From Gemmatimonadota bacterium (GTDB taxonomy: Bacteria; Gemmatimonadota; Gemmatimonadetes; Longimicrobiales; Gaopeijiaceae), in the NCBI GenBank assembly GCA_016873995.1, contig VGVR01000005.1, positions 62,001-126,000 of the forward strand: DNA of 64,000 nt, read 5' to 3'. The translations under genes were made by a program, and so were the position numbers. Shown in pieces: positions 36,722-45,702 of the stretch (positions are counted from its first letter, which is position 1; each line of letters starts with the position of its first letter). The notes below the pieces were generated by a model. The model saw only the letters and a program-made list of their open reading frames with translations. It was not told where the DNA came from and searched no databases.

Positions 36722-38043
36722 GGAGCGGAGGTCGGCGCCCCGTAATAGCCGGCGCGCCGATAGCTCTCGTCGAGCAGCTCGACGGGGTGTACGACGCGCT
36801 CGCGTGCGCCTTCGAGGACGAGCCCCGCGCCGATCTGCATCATGCACCCAGGGTTCGGCGTCGCTGCCAGGTCGGCGCCCACCCCGCGCACCGCGGCCAC
36901 CTTGTCGCGGCCGATGCGACCGCCCAGGTCCGGGTGGGTGATCCCATAGATGCCGGCTCCACCGCAGCACTCCTCGGCGTTGGCCACGACCCGGACCTCC
37001 ACGCCCGGCACCGCGCCCAGCACCCGGAGCGGCGGCTGCGAGATACGCTGCGCGTGCAGCAGGTGGCAGGGGTGATCGTAGGCGACCGAGCACGCGACCG
37101 GCGCGCCGCGGCGCGGGCCCACTTCGGCGAGGAGCTCGGTCACGTCGCGCACGCGACCGGCACAGTCGCGGGCGCGCGCAACGTAGGCGCTATCATGCCC
37201 TAGCAGCGTGGCGTACTCCTTCATCGCCGCGCCGCACCCCGCGGCGTTCACGACCACGAGCTCCACACCCGCCGCGATGAACGCATCGATGTTGGCCCTC
37301 GCGAGCGCCCGCGCCCGCTCCAGGTCTCCCCCGTGGGCGTGCAGCGCGCCGCAGCAGTCCTGACCGCTCACCTCGACGACGTCGAAGCCGTTGGCCTCCA
37401 GGGTCCGCCGCGTCGCGTCGTTGACTCGGCCATACAGTCCCTCCTGGACGCACCCGGTGAGCAGTGCCACCTGGCGGCGTGCGCCGCGCGGCGGATCGTG
37501 ACTGGGTGCAGCTGCGCTCCGCTCGCCCTTGGCAGCAAGGGTCGTCGCGGCCGCAGTCGCCGCCAGCATGGCGAGGCCGAAGCGCGCGCTTCTCAGCGGC
37601 CCGACGTCCGGCAGTACCCGCGCGCCCACCGCGGCGAGACCGCTCCCGCGCAGCACGCGCCCACCCAAGAAGAAGAGCGCGCGCAGCGGCCGTGACGCCA
37701 TCACCAGCAGGAGCGCACGGGTGAGGAAGCCCTGCGGCCTGCGCTCGGCCGCGACGTGCCGCGCCAGCTCCAGCAGCGTCCCGTACTCGACCCCGGACGG
37801 ACACACAGGCTCGCAGGCGCGGCACCCGAGGCACCGGTCGATGTGGGTGCGGAACGCGTCCGACGCCGCATCGAGGCGCCCTTCCACGACCGCCTTCATG
37901 AGGTGCAGCCGGCCGCGTGGCGAGTCGTTTTCGTCGCCGAGCCGGTTGTACGTCGGGCAAGCAGGCAGACAGAAGCCGCAGTGAACGCACGGCAGGAGCC
38001 GCTCCCGCTGGGCCTCGAGTGCTTCAGCGAGGGGCGTGCTCAT
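36718..38043 (-). CDS. glcF: Glycolate oxidase iron-sulfur subunit GlcF
   Basis: The 441-residue protein has two N-terminal ferredoxin-type sites, CVHCGFCLPACP and CLGCRACEPVCP, and two CCG domains (GQDCCGALHAHGGD and EECCGGAGIYG) that bind further clusters. These are diagnostic of GlcF/LutA-like proteins. It passes electrons from the flavin subunits GlcD and GlcE to the quinone pool. The ATG at 38043 overlaps the glcE stop as ATGA. It ends with ATGA overlap into the M20 remnant. Confidence 0.93.
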   Translation of the reverse strand: MSTPLAEALEAQRERLLPCVHCGFCLPACPTYNRLGDENDSPRGRLHLMKAVVEGRLDAASDAFRTHIDRCLGCRACEPVCPSGVEYGTLLELARHVAAERRPQGFLTRALLLVMASRPLRALFFLGGRVLRGSGLAAVGARVLPDVGPLRSARFGLAMLAATAAATTLAAKGERSAAAPSHDPPRGARRQVALLTGCVQEGLYGRVNDATRRTLEANGFDVVEVSGQDCCGALHAHGGDLERARALARANIDAFIAAGVELVVVNAAGCGAAMKEYATLLGHDSAYVARARDCAGRVRDVTELLAEVGPRRGAPVACSVAYDHPCHLLHAQRISQPPLRVLGAVPGVEVRVVANAEECCGGAGIYGITHPDLGGRIGRDKVAAVRGVGADLAATPNPGCMMQIGAGLVLEGARERVVHPVELLDESYRRAGYYGAPTSAP

Positions 38044-39263
38044 GCGCGACTCGGCCAGAGCACCGAGCTCGAATCGAAGACGCGTTCCAGACGCGCCGTG
38101 ATCTCGCCCGCGGCCTTCGAGGGGGCCGAAGAAAGCGCCGACGCGTCGACATCGCGGCGTGTCGAGCGCGCGCTCAGGGCACCGCCGAGTGCCTCCACGC
38201 GAGCGCGCAACCGGGCGACGTCTTGGAACTGGTCGGCCGAGAGCACTGCGCGTACTGCGCCGCGATAGGTGTCGATCGCGAGCGGCACATCCCCGACCGT
38301 CTCGCGCATCGCGACGATCACTTCCGGGAGTCGCGACGGCAGGGTCGAGACGCCGAGCACGAGCTCGCCGTCCGCTGCGTGGTCCCGCGCCAGGGCCGCA
38401 ACCGTTCGAACGTCCGCGGCGCGCTCGAACGACACACCGCAGTGGCGCTCGAGCGTCCGCTGGTCCGCCTCGACCGTCGGCTCCGCGCCGTGAAGCCGGA
38501 CCAGCAGCGCAGCGGTGGCGCCGAGCGGCGCCGGCGACACGAGCACGCTCGAGACGGGCAGGAAGGGTGCGGTGCCGACGGCCCTCGCCACCGGCAACAG
38601 CGCCGACGCCGAGTCGGCCCTCAGAGCCAGCAGCCGATCCACGGGAGGCACCGGGAACGCGCGCACGCACACCGAGGTCAGCACCGCCAGGCGGCCGCGC
38701 GACCCGATCATCGGCTTCAGCAGGTCGAAGCCCGCGACGTTCTTCACCACGCGCCCACCGAGCCGCACGACGCGACCGTCGCCCGTCACCACGGTGCTCC
38801 CGAGGATGTGATTACGGAGCTCGCCGAACCCCATCCAGAGTGGTCCCGAGTCACCGGCAGCGACGAGACCGCCAAGAGAGCGCGTGTCGACGTGGGGCGG
38901 ATCGAAGGGAAGCCACTGCCGATGCGCGCCGAGCGTCGAAGCCAACGAAGTGAGCGGCGTTCCGGCCTTGGCGGTCAGCGTGAGGTCGGCGGGCTCGTAG
39001 ATCTCGACGCCCGTGAGCCGGTCCGTGCACAAGATCACGAACGGGCGGTCGAGGCGCCTCGCGCCCAGGAAGCGACGCCCCGAAGCCACCACGGCCACCC
39101 CTACGGCTCGGCCCGCGGCCCACCGCATGGTAGCCGCGACTTCCTCCGTGGAGGCAGGGTGGATCACCGCCTCGGGCGTGCCGACGATCCAGGGCCAGCG
39201 GTCGCCGTTGCCGTCGAGTGCCTCTGCCGGCAGTGTCTCCGCGAGCGAAGCGGTGACGCTCAT
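38040..39263 (-). CDS. glcE: Glycolate oxidase FAD-binding subunit GlcE
   Basis: The 407-residue protein has a PCMH-type FAD-binding domain: VGTPEAVIHPASTEEVAATM, VVASGRRFLGARRLDRPFVI, LTLTAKAGTPLTSLASTLGA and RSLGGLVAAGDSGPLWMGFG, then GRVVRLGGRVVKNVAGFDLLKP, typical of GlcE. It lacks the full C-terminal FAD oxidase domain of GlcD. ATGA overlaps at both ends couple it to glcD and glcF. Confidence 0.9.
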   Translation of the reverse strand: MSVTASLAETLPAEALDGNGDRWPWIVGTPEAVIHPASTEEVAATMRWAAGRAVGVAVVASGRRFLGARRLDRPFVILCTDRLTGVEIYEPADLTLTAKAGTPLTSLASTLGAHRQWLPFDPPHVDTRSLGGLVAAGDSGPLWMGFGELRNHILGSTVVTGDGRVVRLGGRVVKNVAGFDLLKPMIGSRGRLAVLTSVCVRAFPVPPVDRLLALRADSASALLPVARAVGTAPFLPVSSVLVSPAPLGATAALLVRLHGAEPTVEADQRTLERHCGVSFERAADVRTVAALARDHAADGELVLGVSTLPSRLPEVIVAMRETVGDVPLAIDTYRGAVRAVLSADQFQDVARLRARVEALGGALSARSTRRDVDASALSSAPSKAAGEITARLERVFDSSSVLWPSRA

Positions 39264-40723
39264 GCGTGCGCCGGCTCAGGGTCGGGCAATACCTTGCCGG
39301 GGTTGAAGAGACCGCGCGGGTCGAAGACGCCCTTCACGGCCGCCATCACGGCTATCTCTTCGGGACCGTGCACGAGCCGCATGTAGCGGCGTTTGTCCAC
39401 GCCCACGCCATGCTCCCCCGTGATGGTGCCGCCCACGTCCACGCACAGCTTCATGATCTCCTTCGATGCCCGCTCGACGCGCTCCAGCTCGTCCGAGTCG
39501 TTCCTGTCGAAGAGGATGTTGGGGTGCAGGTTGCCGTCGCCCGCGTGGAACACATTGGCTACCCGCAGGCGATAGCGCTCGCCGATCTCGGTGATGCGCG
39601 CCAGCACCTCGGGGAGGCGTGTGCGCGGCACCGTGGCATCCTGCACCAACAGATCCGGTGCGATGCGCCCCATGGCGCCGAACGCCTTCTTGCGGCCGTT
39701 CCAGAGCTTGGCGCGCTGCGTCGCTTCCGTGGCGCGCTTCACGTCGCGCGCCCCCGCCGCCCGACAGCACGCCTCCGCGGCGTCGGCGTCGACGTCCAGG
39801 CCCTCCTCGGTGCCGTCGAACTCGATCACGAGCGCCGCGCCGGCATCCACAGGATACCCGCCGGCGTACACGCTCGCCTCGACCGCGCGAATGGTCGCGT
39901 TGTCGACGATCTCGACGGCTGCGGGCACGAGCCCCGAAGCGATGATCGCCGTGACGGCGTGGCCCGCGGCCTCCATGGTCTCGAAGATGCCCAGGAGCGT
40001 GCGCACGCCTTCGGCCAGCGGCAGGAGCCGCACCTCGATCTCCGTGGTGATGCCGAAGCACCCCTCCGAGCCCACGAAGAGTCCGACGAGATCGAGGCCG
40101 CCCTCGGCGGTCCGCCCCGCACCCCCCAGCTGGATGACGTCCCCGCCCGCGACGACGACTTTCAGCCCGGTCACGTACCGCGTCGTCACGCCGTATTTCA
40201 GGCAATGGGGCCCGCCCGAGTTCTCGGCGACGTTGCCCCCGAGCGTGCACGTGCTCTGGGACGACGGGTCCGGCGCGTAGTAGAGGCCGTGCGGCCGGGC
40301 CGCCTCGGTCAGGCGCGCGTTGATCACGCCGGGCTGCACGCGGGCGAGTCGGTTCACCGCATCGATCTCGAGGATCTCGTTCATGCGTGCGGTGCCGACC
40401 ACCACGCCTTCCGGAATCGGTAGCGCGCCTCCTGAGAGGCCGGTACCCGCACCGCGGGGAACGACCGGAATCCCCGCGTCGTGCAGGAGCTTCACCACCG
40501 CTGCCGCCTCCGCCGTCGAGCCCGGCAGCACCACGGCCTGGGGCGACACGCGATAGGCCGTCAGCCCATCGGACTCGTAGACCACGAGTCGGTCGCGTTC
40601 GGTGATGACGTGCTCGCGGCCGACGATGTCGCCGAGCGCGCGCACCATCGAGCCGTTGAGGGAGGGTCGCATGAGCGAGGATACCCCCGCCGGGGCGTGG
40701 GATCCAGCGGACGTCGGTGTCAT
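39260..40723 (-). CDS. glcD: Glycolate oxidase catalytic subunit GlcD
   Basis: The 487-residue flavoprotein oxidises glycolate (or a related 2-hydroxy acid) to glyoxylate. It has the FAD PCMH fold (VVPRGAGTGLSGGALPI and DPSSQSTCTLGGNVAENSGG) and the C-terminal FAD oxidase domain with VFHAGDGNLHPNILFDRND and VGGTITGEHGVGVDKRRYM. The ATG at 40723 overlaps the upstream MBL stop (ATGA); an internal ATG at 40672 is nearer the family N-terminus, so the first 17 residues may be dispensable. ATGA coupling to glcE follows. Confidence 0.93.
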   Translation of the reverse strand: MTPTSAGSHAPAGVSSLMRPSLNGSMVRALGDIVGREHVITERDRLVVYESDGLTAYRVSPQAVVLPGSTAEAAAVVKLLHDAGIPVVPRGAGTGLSGGALPIPEGVVVGTARMNEILEIDAVNRLARVQPGVINARLTEAARPHGLYYAPDPSSQSTCTLGGNVAENSGGPHCLKYGVTTRYVTGLKVVVAGGDVIQLGGAGRTAEGGLDLVGLFVGSEGCFGITTEIEVRLLPLAEGVRTLLGIFETMEAAGHAVTAIIASGLVPAAVEIVDNATIRAVEASVYAGGYPVDAGAALVIEFDGTEEGLDVDADAAEACCRAAGARDVKRATEATQRAKLWNGRKKAFGAMGRIAPDLLVQDATVPRTRLPEVLARITEIGERYRLRVANVFHAGDGNLHPNILFDRNDSDELERVERASKEIMKLCVDVGGTITGEHGVGVDKRRYMRLVHGPEEIAVMAAVKGVFDPRGLFNPGKVLPDPEPAHA

Positions 40724-41469
40724 TCGCGGCGTCCCTCCACATGCGCCTTCAGGGCCTCGACCGAGCGAAGCGCCGCCTTGCGCGCGCTCTCCGGGAGCGT
40801 CCCTCCGTAGATGGTCTCGAGCAGCTGCTCCGCGCTCGAGCCCGGGCGCTCCGCGAGCATCGCCTGCATCTGGTGGATGCGGTCTCGTCGGTGCGCCTCG
40901 AAGCGGCTGAGCGCCTCGCGCGGGTTCTCCAGCGGGGGTCCGTGTGCGGGATACACCACGTCCACGTCCAGCCTCCGGACGCGCTCGATGGAGTCCAAGT
41001 AGTCGGCCACGGAGCCGGCGTACTCGCCGACCCAGACCGTGTCGCCTTTGCCCAGCACGAGATCGGCGGCGAAGAACGCGCGGCGGGCCGGCCAGTGCAG
41101 ACCGATGTGGTGGCGCGCGTGCCCCGGCGTCTCGACCACGACCAGGTCGCCCTCATCGGTGGCGACCACGTCGCCGTCGGCCAGCGGCCGCGTCACGCCC
41201 TCGACGCCGGCCGGGCCGTAGAGCTCCGTTCCCAGCCGCGCCGCCAGCACACGCGCGCCGGGCGCGTGGTCGCCGTGGCCGTGCGTCACGATCACGCGTA
41301 CGTGCTGCGCATCACGGACGGCGTTGGCGAGAGCTGAGATGTGCGGCTCGAGCGCGGGACCGGCGTCGATGACCGCGACCACAGTGCGTCCTACGAGATA
41401 GGTACGCGTTCCGTCCAGCGTGAAAGGCCCCGCATTCCCTGCGAGTAGGAAACGGGAATGATCGATCAA
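40720..41469 (-). CDS. MBL-fold metallohydrolase (LACTB2-like)
   Basis: The 249-residue protein has the metallo-beta-lactamase fold: THGHGDHAPG is the HxHxDH zinc site, ETPGHARHHIGL contributes the next His, AADLVLGKG the bridging Asp and YPAHGPPLENP the last His. A winged-helix-like C-terminus (SAEQLLETIYGGTLPESARK) fits LACTB2/glyoxalase II-type proteins. Glyoxalase-like thioester hydrolysis would suit a glycolate operon, but the substrate is not provable. It starts with TTG at 41469 and overlaps glcD by four bases. Confidence 0.85.
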   Translation of the reverse strand: MIDHSRFLLAGNAGPFTLDGTRTYLVGRTVVAVIDAGPALEPHISALANAVRDAQHVRVIVTHGHGDHAPGARVLAARLGTELYGPAGVEGVTRPLADGDVVATDEGDLVVVETPGHARHHIGLHWPARRAFFAADLVLGKGDTVWVGEYAGSVADYLDSIERVRRLDVDVVYPAHGPPLENPREALSRFEAHRRDRIHQMQAMLAERPGSSAEQLLETIYGGTLPESARKAALRSVEALKAHVEGRRE

Positions 41470-41484
41470 CTCGCGGAAAGCGTT

Positions 41485-41988
41485 CTAGCGACGCTCGGCG
41501 GCCAGCTGCTCGGCGAGCTTGTCCGCGATCCCGATGAGCGCGATCTCGTCGTCGTCCTTGAACGCCGCGGCCTCGTCGGAGTTGATGTTGATCTCGCCGA
41601 AGACCTGATCTCCGGCGCGAATCAGAATGACCAGCTCGGACTTGGTGTCTGGGGAGCCAGGCAGGTACTCCGCGTCCTTGCTCACGTCCTTCACGTTGGC
41701 GTTCCGCCGCGTGGCGAAAGCTCGCCCGCAGACGCCTTTCCCCGCCGGGATCTTCGCGTGGTCCGTGGGCTCGCCGACGTAGTTGTGCAGCCACAGCTCG
41801 TCGCCCTCGCCCACCAGGTAGACGCCGACCCAGTCGTAGCGACCGTCGGCCGAGGAAATGGACCGGACCGCCTTCCGGAGCAGCGCGTCGGACAGGTGTC
41901 CGTCGTCGCGCATGGCCTGGAGTTCCTTCACGACGACGCCGCCGTCCAGCATGTACCTGGCTTCCGGTCTGAGGTTGATTCGGGGCAC
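41485..41988 (-). CDS. GAF-domain protein
   Basis: The 167-residue protein is one GAF domain: YDWVGVYLVGEGDELWLHNY, PAGKGVCGRAFATRRNANVK, SELVILIRAGDQVFGEININ and AAFKDDDEIALIGIADKLAE. It resembles free-Met-sulfoxide reductase in fold, but the fRMsr catalytic cysteines around HIACDA are absent, so it is more likely a sensor or a stand-alone ligand-binding protein. GTG start at 41988. Confidence 0.82.
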   Translation of the reverse strand: MPRINLRPEARYMLDGGVVVKELQAMRDDGHLSDALLRKAVRSISSADGRYDWVGVYLVGEGDELWLHNYVGEPTDHAKIPAGKGVCGRAFATRRNANVKDVSKDAEYLPGSPDTKSELVILIRAGDQVFGEININSDEAAAFKDDDEIALIGIADKLAEQLAAERR

Positions 41989-42045
41989 GAAGGGTAGGGG
42001 TGGCCCGGAGGGCCGTCAACGTGCGGCGTTGGCCCTGCCCGCAAC

Positions 42046-43146
42046 CTACCTGGGCGTGAAGTCCGAGCGGGGTCCCAGGCCCCGAACGAAGGCGGCGATC
42101 AGCCTGGCCGTGCTCGCCACGTCCGACAGGCTCACCACCTCGTTCGGCGAGTGCATGTAGCGGTTCGGAACCGATATGACAGCGGTCGGGACGCCGCGTC
42201 GCGTCAGGTAGATGCCGTCCGCGTCCGTGCGCGTCGCTTTTGGCGCCGCCTGCACCGTGTAGGGGATCCCTTCGGCTTCGGCCACACGCGCCAGCATCTC
42301 GTAGACGACGTCGTGCGAAGCCGATCCGCGGGAGAGTACCGGGCCGCCCCCGAGCTTGTGCTCGCCCAGCTCCTTCTTCTCGATGTCGGGCACGTCGGTG
42401 CTGAACGTCACGTCGACCACGATGGCTACGTCGGGCTCGAGCACATAGGCGCTCGTGCGCGCGCCGCCCCCCGAGTAGCCGATCTCCTCCTGAACGGTGG
42501 CCACCGCCGTGATGGCCGCCTTGGGCGGTTTAGCTGCCAGCAGGCGAAGCGCCTCCAGCACGATGAACGCGCCGATGCGGTCATCGATGGCCCGGCTCGC
42601 GATCCGATCACTGCCGAGTCGCACCATGTCCTGGTCGATGACCATCGGGTCACCGACTCGGACGCCGAGCTTCGCGACGCCCTCGCGGGACGACGCACCC
42701 ACGTCGACCCAGAGGCTCTTGGTCTTGGAAGCCTTCGTGCGGTCCTCGGGCTCGATGAGGTGGATCGCTTTCTTGCCGATGACGCCGGTGACGTTGCCGT
42801 TCCGCGTGAGAATGCGGACCCGCTGGCCCACCAGGACCTGCGGATCCCATCCCCCGATCTCCGCGACGTAGACGAAGCCCTCTGCATCGATGTGCGTGAT
42901 CTGCAGGCCGATCTCGTCGATGTGCCCGGCGAGCATGACGCGCGGCGCACCCTTCGGGTTCACGGTCGCGAAGGAGTTCCCGCTCACGTCCACGCGAACG
43001 TCGGTGGCGAACTTCTCCGCCTCCTCCCTCCACACGCGCGCCGGCTGCACCTCGAAGCCGGAGGGTCCGGCAGCGTCGAGCAGGCGCTCGAGGAAGGCGA
43101 CGTCGAGGGCAGTCTTCGGGCGCTTGGCTGGCTTGCGTGGGCTCAT
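42046..43146 (-). CDS. M42-family metallo-aminopeptidase
   Basis: The 366-residue protein matches M42 glutamyl aminopeptidases/endoglucanase-like hydrolases. AGPSGFE is the family opening, MLAGHIDEIGLQIT gives the first metal His/Asp, DRIASRAIDDRIGAFIVLEA the bridging Asp, VATVQEEIGYSGGGA the catalytic Glu, and IVVDVTFSTDVPD and PNRYMHSPNEVVSLSD the remaining ligands. It is a cytoplasmic di-metal peptidase acting on N-terminal residues. ATG at 43146 is used; a GTG two codons upstream is possible. Confidence 0.93.
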   Translation of the reverse strand: MSPRKPAKRPKTALDVAFLERLLDAAGPSGFEVQPARVWREEAEKFATDVRVDVSGNSFATVNPKGAPRVMLAGHIDEIGLQITHIDAEGFVYVAEIGGWDPQVLVGQRVRILTRNGNVTGVIGKKAIHLIEPEDRTKASKTKSLWVDVGASSREGVAKLGVRVGDPMVIDQDMVRLGSDRIASRAIDDRIGAFIVLEALRLLAAKPPKAAITAVATVQEEIGYSGGGARTSAYVLEPDVAIVVDVTFSTDVPDIEKKELGEHKLGGGPVLSRGSASHDVVYEMLARVAEAEGIPYTVQAAPKATRTDADGIYLTRRGVPTAVISVPNRYMHSPNEVVSLSDVASTARLIAAFVRGLGPRSDFTPR

Positions 43147-43195
43147 CGGCACAAAGTATTCGATGGCTCGTGCGCCAGCGACCCCGTGCGCGCTT

Positions 43196-43693
43196 CTACT
43201 TCACTTCCCTCACGAACCGGATGTAGTCCGTCGCGGGCGGCGTCTTCCCGAGCTGGCGGAGCATCGTGACCACCTGGCCTCGGTGGTAGGTCGCGTGGTT
43301 GACCACGTGACGCAGCAGCTCACCCAGCGGCTGCGTGTCCTCTTGGCCGTTGAACAGCTTGTAGTGCAGCGCACGGGTGACGTCGGCGTCGCCGAGCCCA
43401 GCCAGGTACGCCTGCTGGTCGTGCCAGACCGCGTCCCACGCGTCGCGCACCGCGCCGAGTGACGTGAGGGACGAGCTGTCCGGAAACGCGGTGGGCGAAG
43501 TGCCCTGCCAGCGGGTGAGCCAGATGCGTTCGGCACCGAGTCCGTGCACGAGCGTCGCGAGCACGCTGGGGAACGAGCTCTTCAGGTCGCGCGCGAGCTC
43601 CTCGGGTGAGAGTGAAGCCGCTGCGTCCAGGATGCGCAGCGTCGCCCACCGGTTGTACTCGAACAGTCTCCGCAACTCCGACATCGTCGACAT
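43196..43693 (-). CDS. DinB-family protein (YfiT/DinB superfamily)
   Basis: The 165-residue four-helix protein has the metal-binding His pattern of DinB: TLVHGLGAERIWLTRWQG and LRHVVNHATYHRGQVVTML, the latter with two His spaced as HxxxH. The N-terminus MSELRRLFEYNRWATLRIL is classic. DinB-fold proteins often bind nickel or zinc and act as thiol-dependent transferases; the substrate is unknown. Three in-frame starts (GTG 43705, which overlaps the fxsA stop, ATG 43693, ATG 43684) exist. Confidence 0.88.
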   Translation of the reverse strand: MSTMSELRRLFEYNRWATLRILDAAASLSPEELARDLKSSFPSVLATLVHGLGAERIWLTRWQGTSPTAFPDSSSLTSLGAVRDAWDAVWHDQQAYLAGLGDADVTRALHYKLFNGQEDTQPLGELLRHVVNHATYHRGQVVTMLRQLGKTPPATDYIRFVREVK

Positions 43694-43701
43694 CGTCGTC
43701 C

Positions 43702-44226
43702 TCACTGGTCGTCCGGCTCGATCACGATCCCCTTCGACGGGTCGAGCCGGGGGTGTCCGCCTAGGTCGCTCGCACCTTGGTCGCCAACTCCGAATCCGCC
43801 GACACCCCATGCGCCGAACCCCTGGGGACCCATCGACATCACACGGATGGAGCCATCCGACATGCCCTTTTCGAGGCGCCTCCTGACCCACCACTGGACC
43901 GCGCGCCGCGTGGGCGGGAAGAGCAGGGCGAGACCGACCACGTCGGTGAGTACCCCCGGCGTGAGGAGGAGCACCCCGCCGATCATCACGCAGATGCCAT
44001 CCATGGCGGCCTGGGTCGGTAGGCGCCCCGCCGCGAGCTCGCTCTGGAACTTGAGCAGCACGCGCATTCCCTCGAAGCGCGCGAGCGCGGCCCCCGCGAA
44101 CCCCGCCGCCAAGACCAACGCGACGGTCGGCCAGAGCCCCATGAACTGGCCCAGCCGAATGAGGATCACCAGCTCCAGGATCGGCACAACGACGAAGAGG
44201 AGCGCCAGGCCGCCGAGTACCTTCAT
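43702..44226 (-). CDS. fxsA: FxsA-family membrane protein
   Basis: The 174-residue protein has the FxsA pattern: LALLFVVVPILELVILIRLGQFMG, WPTVALVLAAGFAGAALARFEG, then GGVLLLTPGVLTDVVGLALLFPPTRR, with a C-terminal Gly-rich cytoplasmic tail. FxsA proteins are small inner-membrane proteins; in E. coli FxsA relieves exclusion of phage T7 by F plasmid. ATG at 44226 fits the family start. It overlaps or abuts the DinB start. Confidence 0.88.
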   Translation of the reverse strand: MKVLGGLALLFVVVPILELVILIRLGQFMGLWPTVALVLAAGFAGAALARFEGMRVLLKFQSELAAGRLPTQAAMDGICVMIGGVLLLTPGVLTDVVGLALLFPPTRRAVQWWVRRRLEKGMSDGSIRVMSMGPQGFGAWGVGGFGVGDQGASDLGGHPRLDPSKGIVIEPDDQ

Positions 44227-44323
44227 GCCGGCCTCTACCCGGGGCGGGGCCACCGGGGTTCCTGCCCTCCATCCCCCCGCATAGGTTTGGCCATCGACCT
44301 CCTCCCGCTGTAGCGACAGGACC

Positions 44324-45559
44324 TTGGAGCAGACCTACTTCCGCCGGGGCTTCGGGCTCAAGAAGGACCTGAAGCCGCTCATCGATGCCGAGTACCAGTC
44401 GGCGTTGGTGGAGCGCATCCGTGCGCGCGGCTACGTCGACACGTTCGGCGACGTCAGCGTCCGGCTGGCCCAGGAGTTCGGGTTCTGCTACGGCGTGGAC
44501 CGGGCGGTGGACTACGCATACGAGACGGTCCACAACTTCCCGAACAAGCGCATCTACCTCGTCGGCGAGATCATCCACAATCCGCACGTGAACCGGCGCA
44601 TGAAGGACATGGGGATCTCCTTCATCTATCCGGACGAGCACGGTCGCTTCGACTTCTCTTCACTCACGTCGGCGGACGTGGTGATCTTGCCGGCGTTCGG
44701 CGTGACGACGCACGACTTCGACGCGCTCAGCGCCATCGGGTGCATCCTCGTCGATACCACCTGCGGCTCGGTGCTGCACGTGTGGAAGCGCGTCGAGAGT
44801 TACGCGCGCGACGGCTTCACAGCCGTGATTCACGGCAAGTACACGCACGAGGAGGCGCGTGCTACGGCCTCGCAGGTCAACAAGTACGAGGGCGGCAAGT
44901 ACGTGATCGTGCGCGACATGGCCGAGGCCATGCGCCTCTGCGACTTCATTGCGCGACGGCCCGGGCACGAGTCACGCGAGGTGCTCGCCGCGCACTTCGC
45001 GGCCAAGGCCACGCCGGGCTTCGACCCGGAGCGGGACCTGCAGTTCGTGGGTGTCGCGAATCAGACCACGATGCTCGCCAACGAGTCGATCGCGATCGGG
45101 ATGAAGGTCCACGAGGCGATGGTCGAGCGCTACGGCGCCGAGCAGGCGGGTGAACACTACCGCTCCTTCGGCACCATCTGCTCCGCGACGCAGGAGCGTC
45201 AGGACGCGGTTGCTGCGATGATGAAGACACCCCCCGACGTCATGCTGGTGATCGGTGGCTACAACTCGTCGAACACGAACCATCTCGCGCACCTGTGTCG
45301 CCAGCATACGCGCACGTATCACATCGAGGATGCGAGCTGTATCGACGTCGACGCCGGCACCGTCCGTCACAAACCGGTGCTCGACCCTTCAGCGCCCGAG
45401 GTTATGGAGACCAGCTGGCTGCCGAGCGAGGCGTTCGAGCTCGGCATCACGGCAGGAGCCTCCACGCCGAACAACAAGATCGGCGAGGCGCTCGTGCGGG
45501 TTCTAGCCATACGGGGAATCACACCGGATCTCGGAGGAGCGGAGCGAGTCAGCGCCTGA
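44324..45559 (+). CDS. ispH: 4-hydroxy-3-methylbut-2-enyl diphosphate reductase, long form
   Basis: The 411-residue enzyme makes IPP and DMAPP in the last MEP pathway step. The three cluster-binding Cys are in EFGFCYGVD (Cys55), DTTCGSVLHVW and GTICSATQERQ. LVGEIIHNPHVN and the YNSSNTNHL and HIEDASCID motifs are conserved. The long N-terminus (EQTYFRRGFGLKKDLKPLID) and about 400 residues match the cyanobacterial/plant form rather than the roughly 315-residue proteobacterial one. Translation starts at TTG 44324 with a weak AGGA just upstream; no ATG or GTG is available in frame. Confidence 0.94.
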   Translation: MEQTYFRRGFGLKKDLKPLIDAEYQSALVERIRARGYVDTFGDVSVRLAQEFGFCYGVDRAVDYAYETVHNFPNKRIYLVGEIIHNPHVNRRMKDMGISFIYPDEHGRFDFSSLTSADVVILPAFGVTTHDFDALSAIGCILVDTTCGSVLHVWKRVESYARDGFTAVIHGKYTHEEARATASQVNKYEGGKYVIVRDMAEAMRLCDFIARRPGHESREVLAAHFAAKATPGFDPERDLQFVGVANQTTMLANESIAIGMKVHEAMVERYGAEQAGEHYRSFGTICSATQERQDAVAAMMKTPPDVMLVIGGYNSSNTNHLAHLCRQHTRTYHIEDASCIDVDAGTVRHKPVLDPSAPEVMETSWLPSEAFELGITAGASTPNNKIGEALVRVLAIRGITPDLGGAERVSA

Positions 45560-45702
45560 TCGGCGCGTCCGGTGACCCCCTGAGCGGCCGTCACTCCACG
45601 CCTCGGGCCCTCGACGTCCCCAGCACTGGGCGCGCCGACGCGACGGAGGCCGCGCCCGAGTACCGACGGGGAGCGTGCCTCCGCGGCGGCCGTCGGCGCC
45701 GG

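Noticed and set aside
41485-41988. Free-methionine-(R)-sulfoxide reductase
   Set aside because: Overall GAF fold and GVCG fit, but the catalytic Cys region (HIACDA type) is absent, so only a GAF-domain protein is called.
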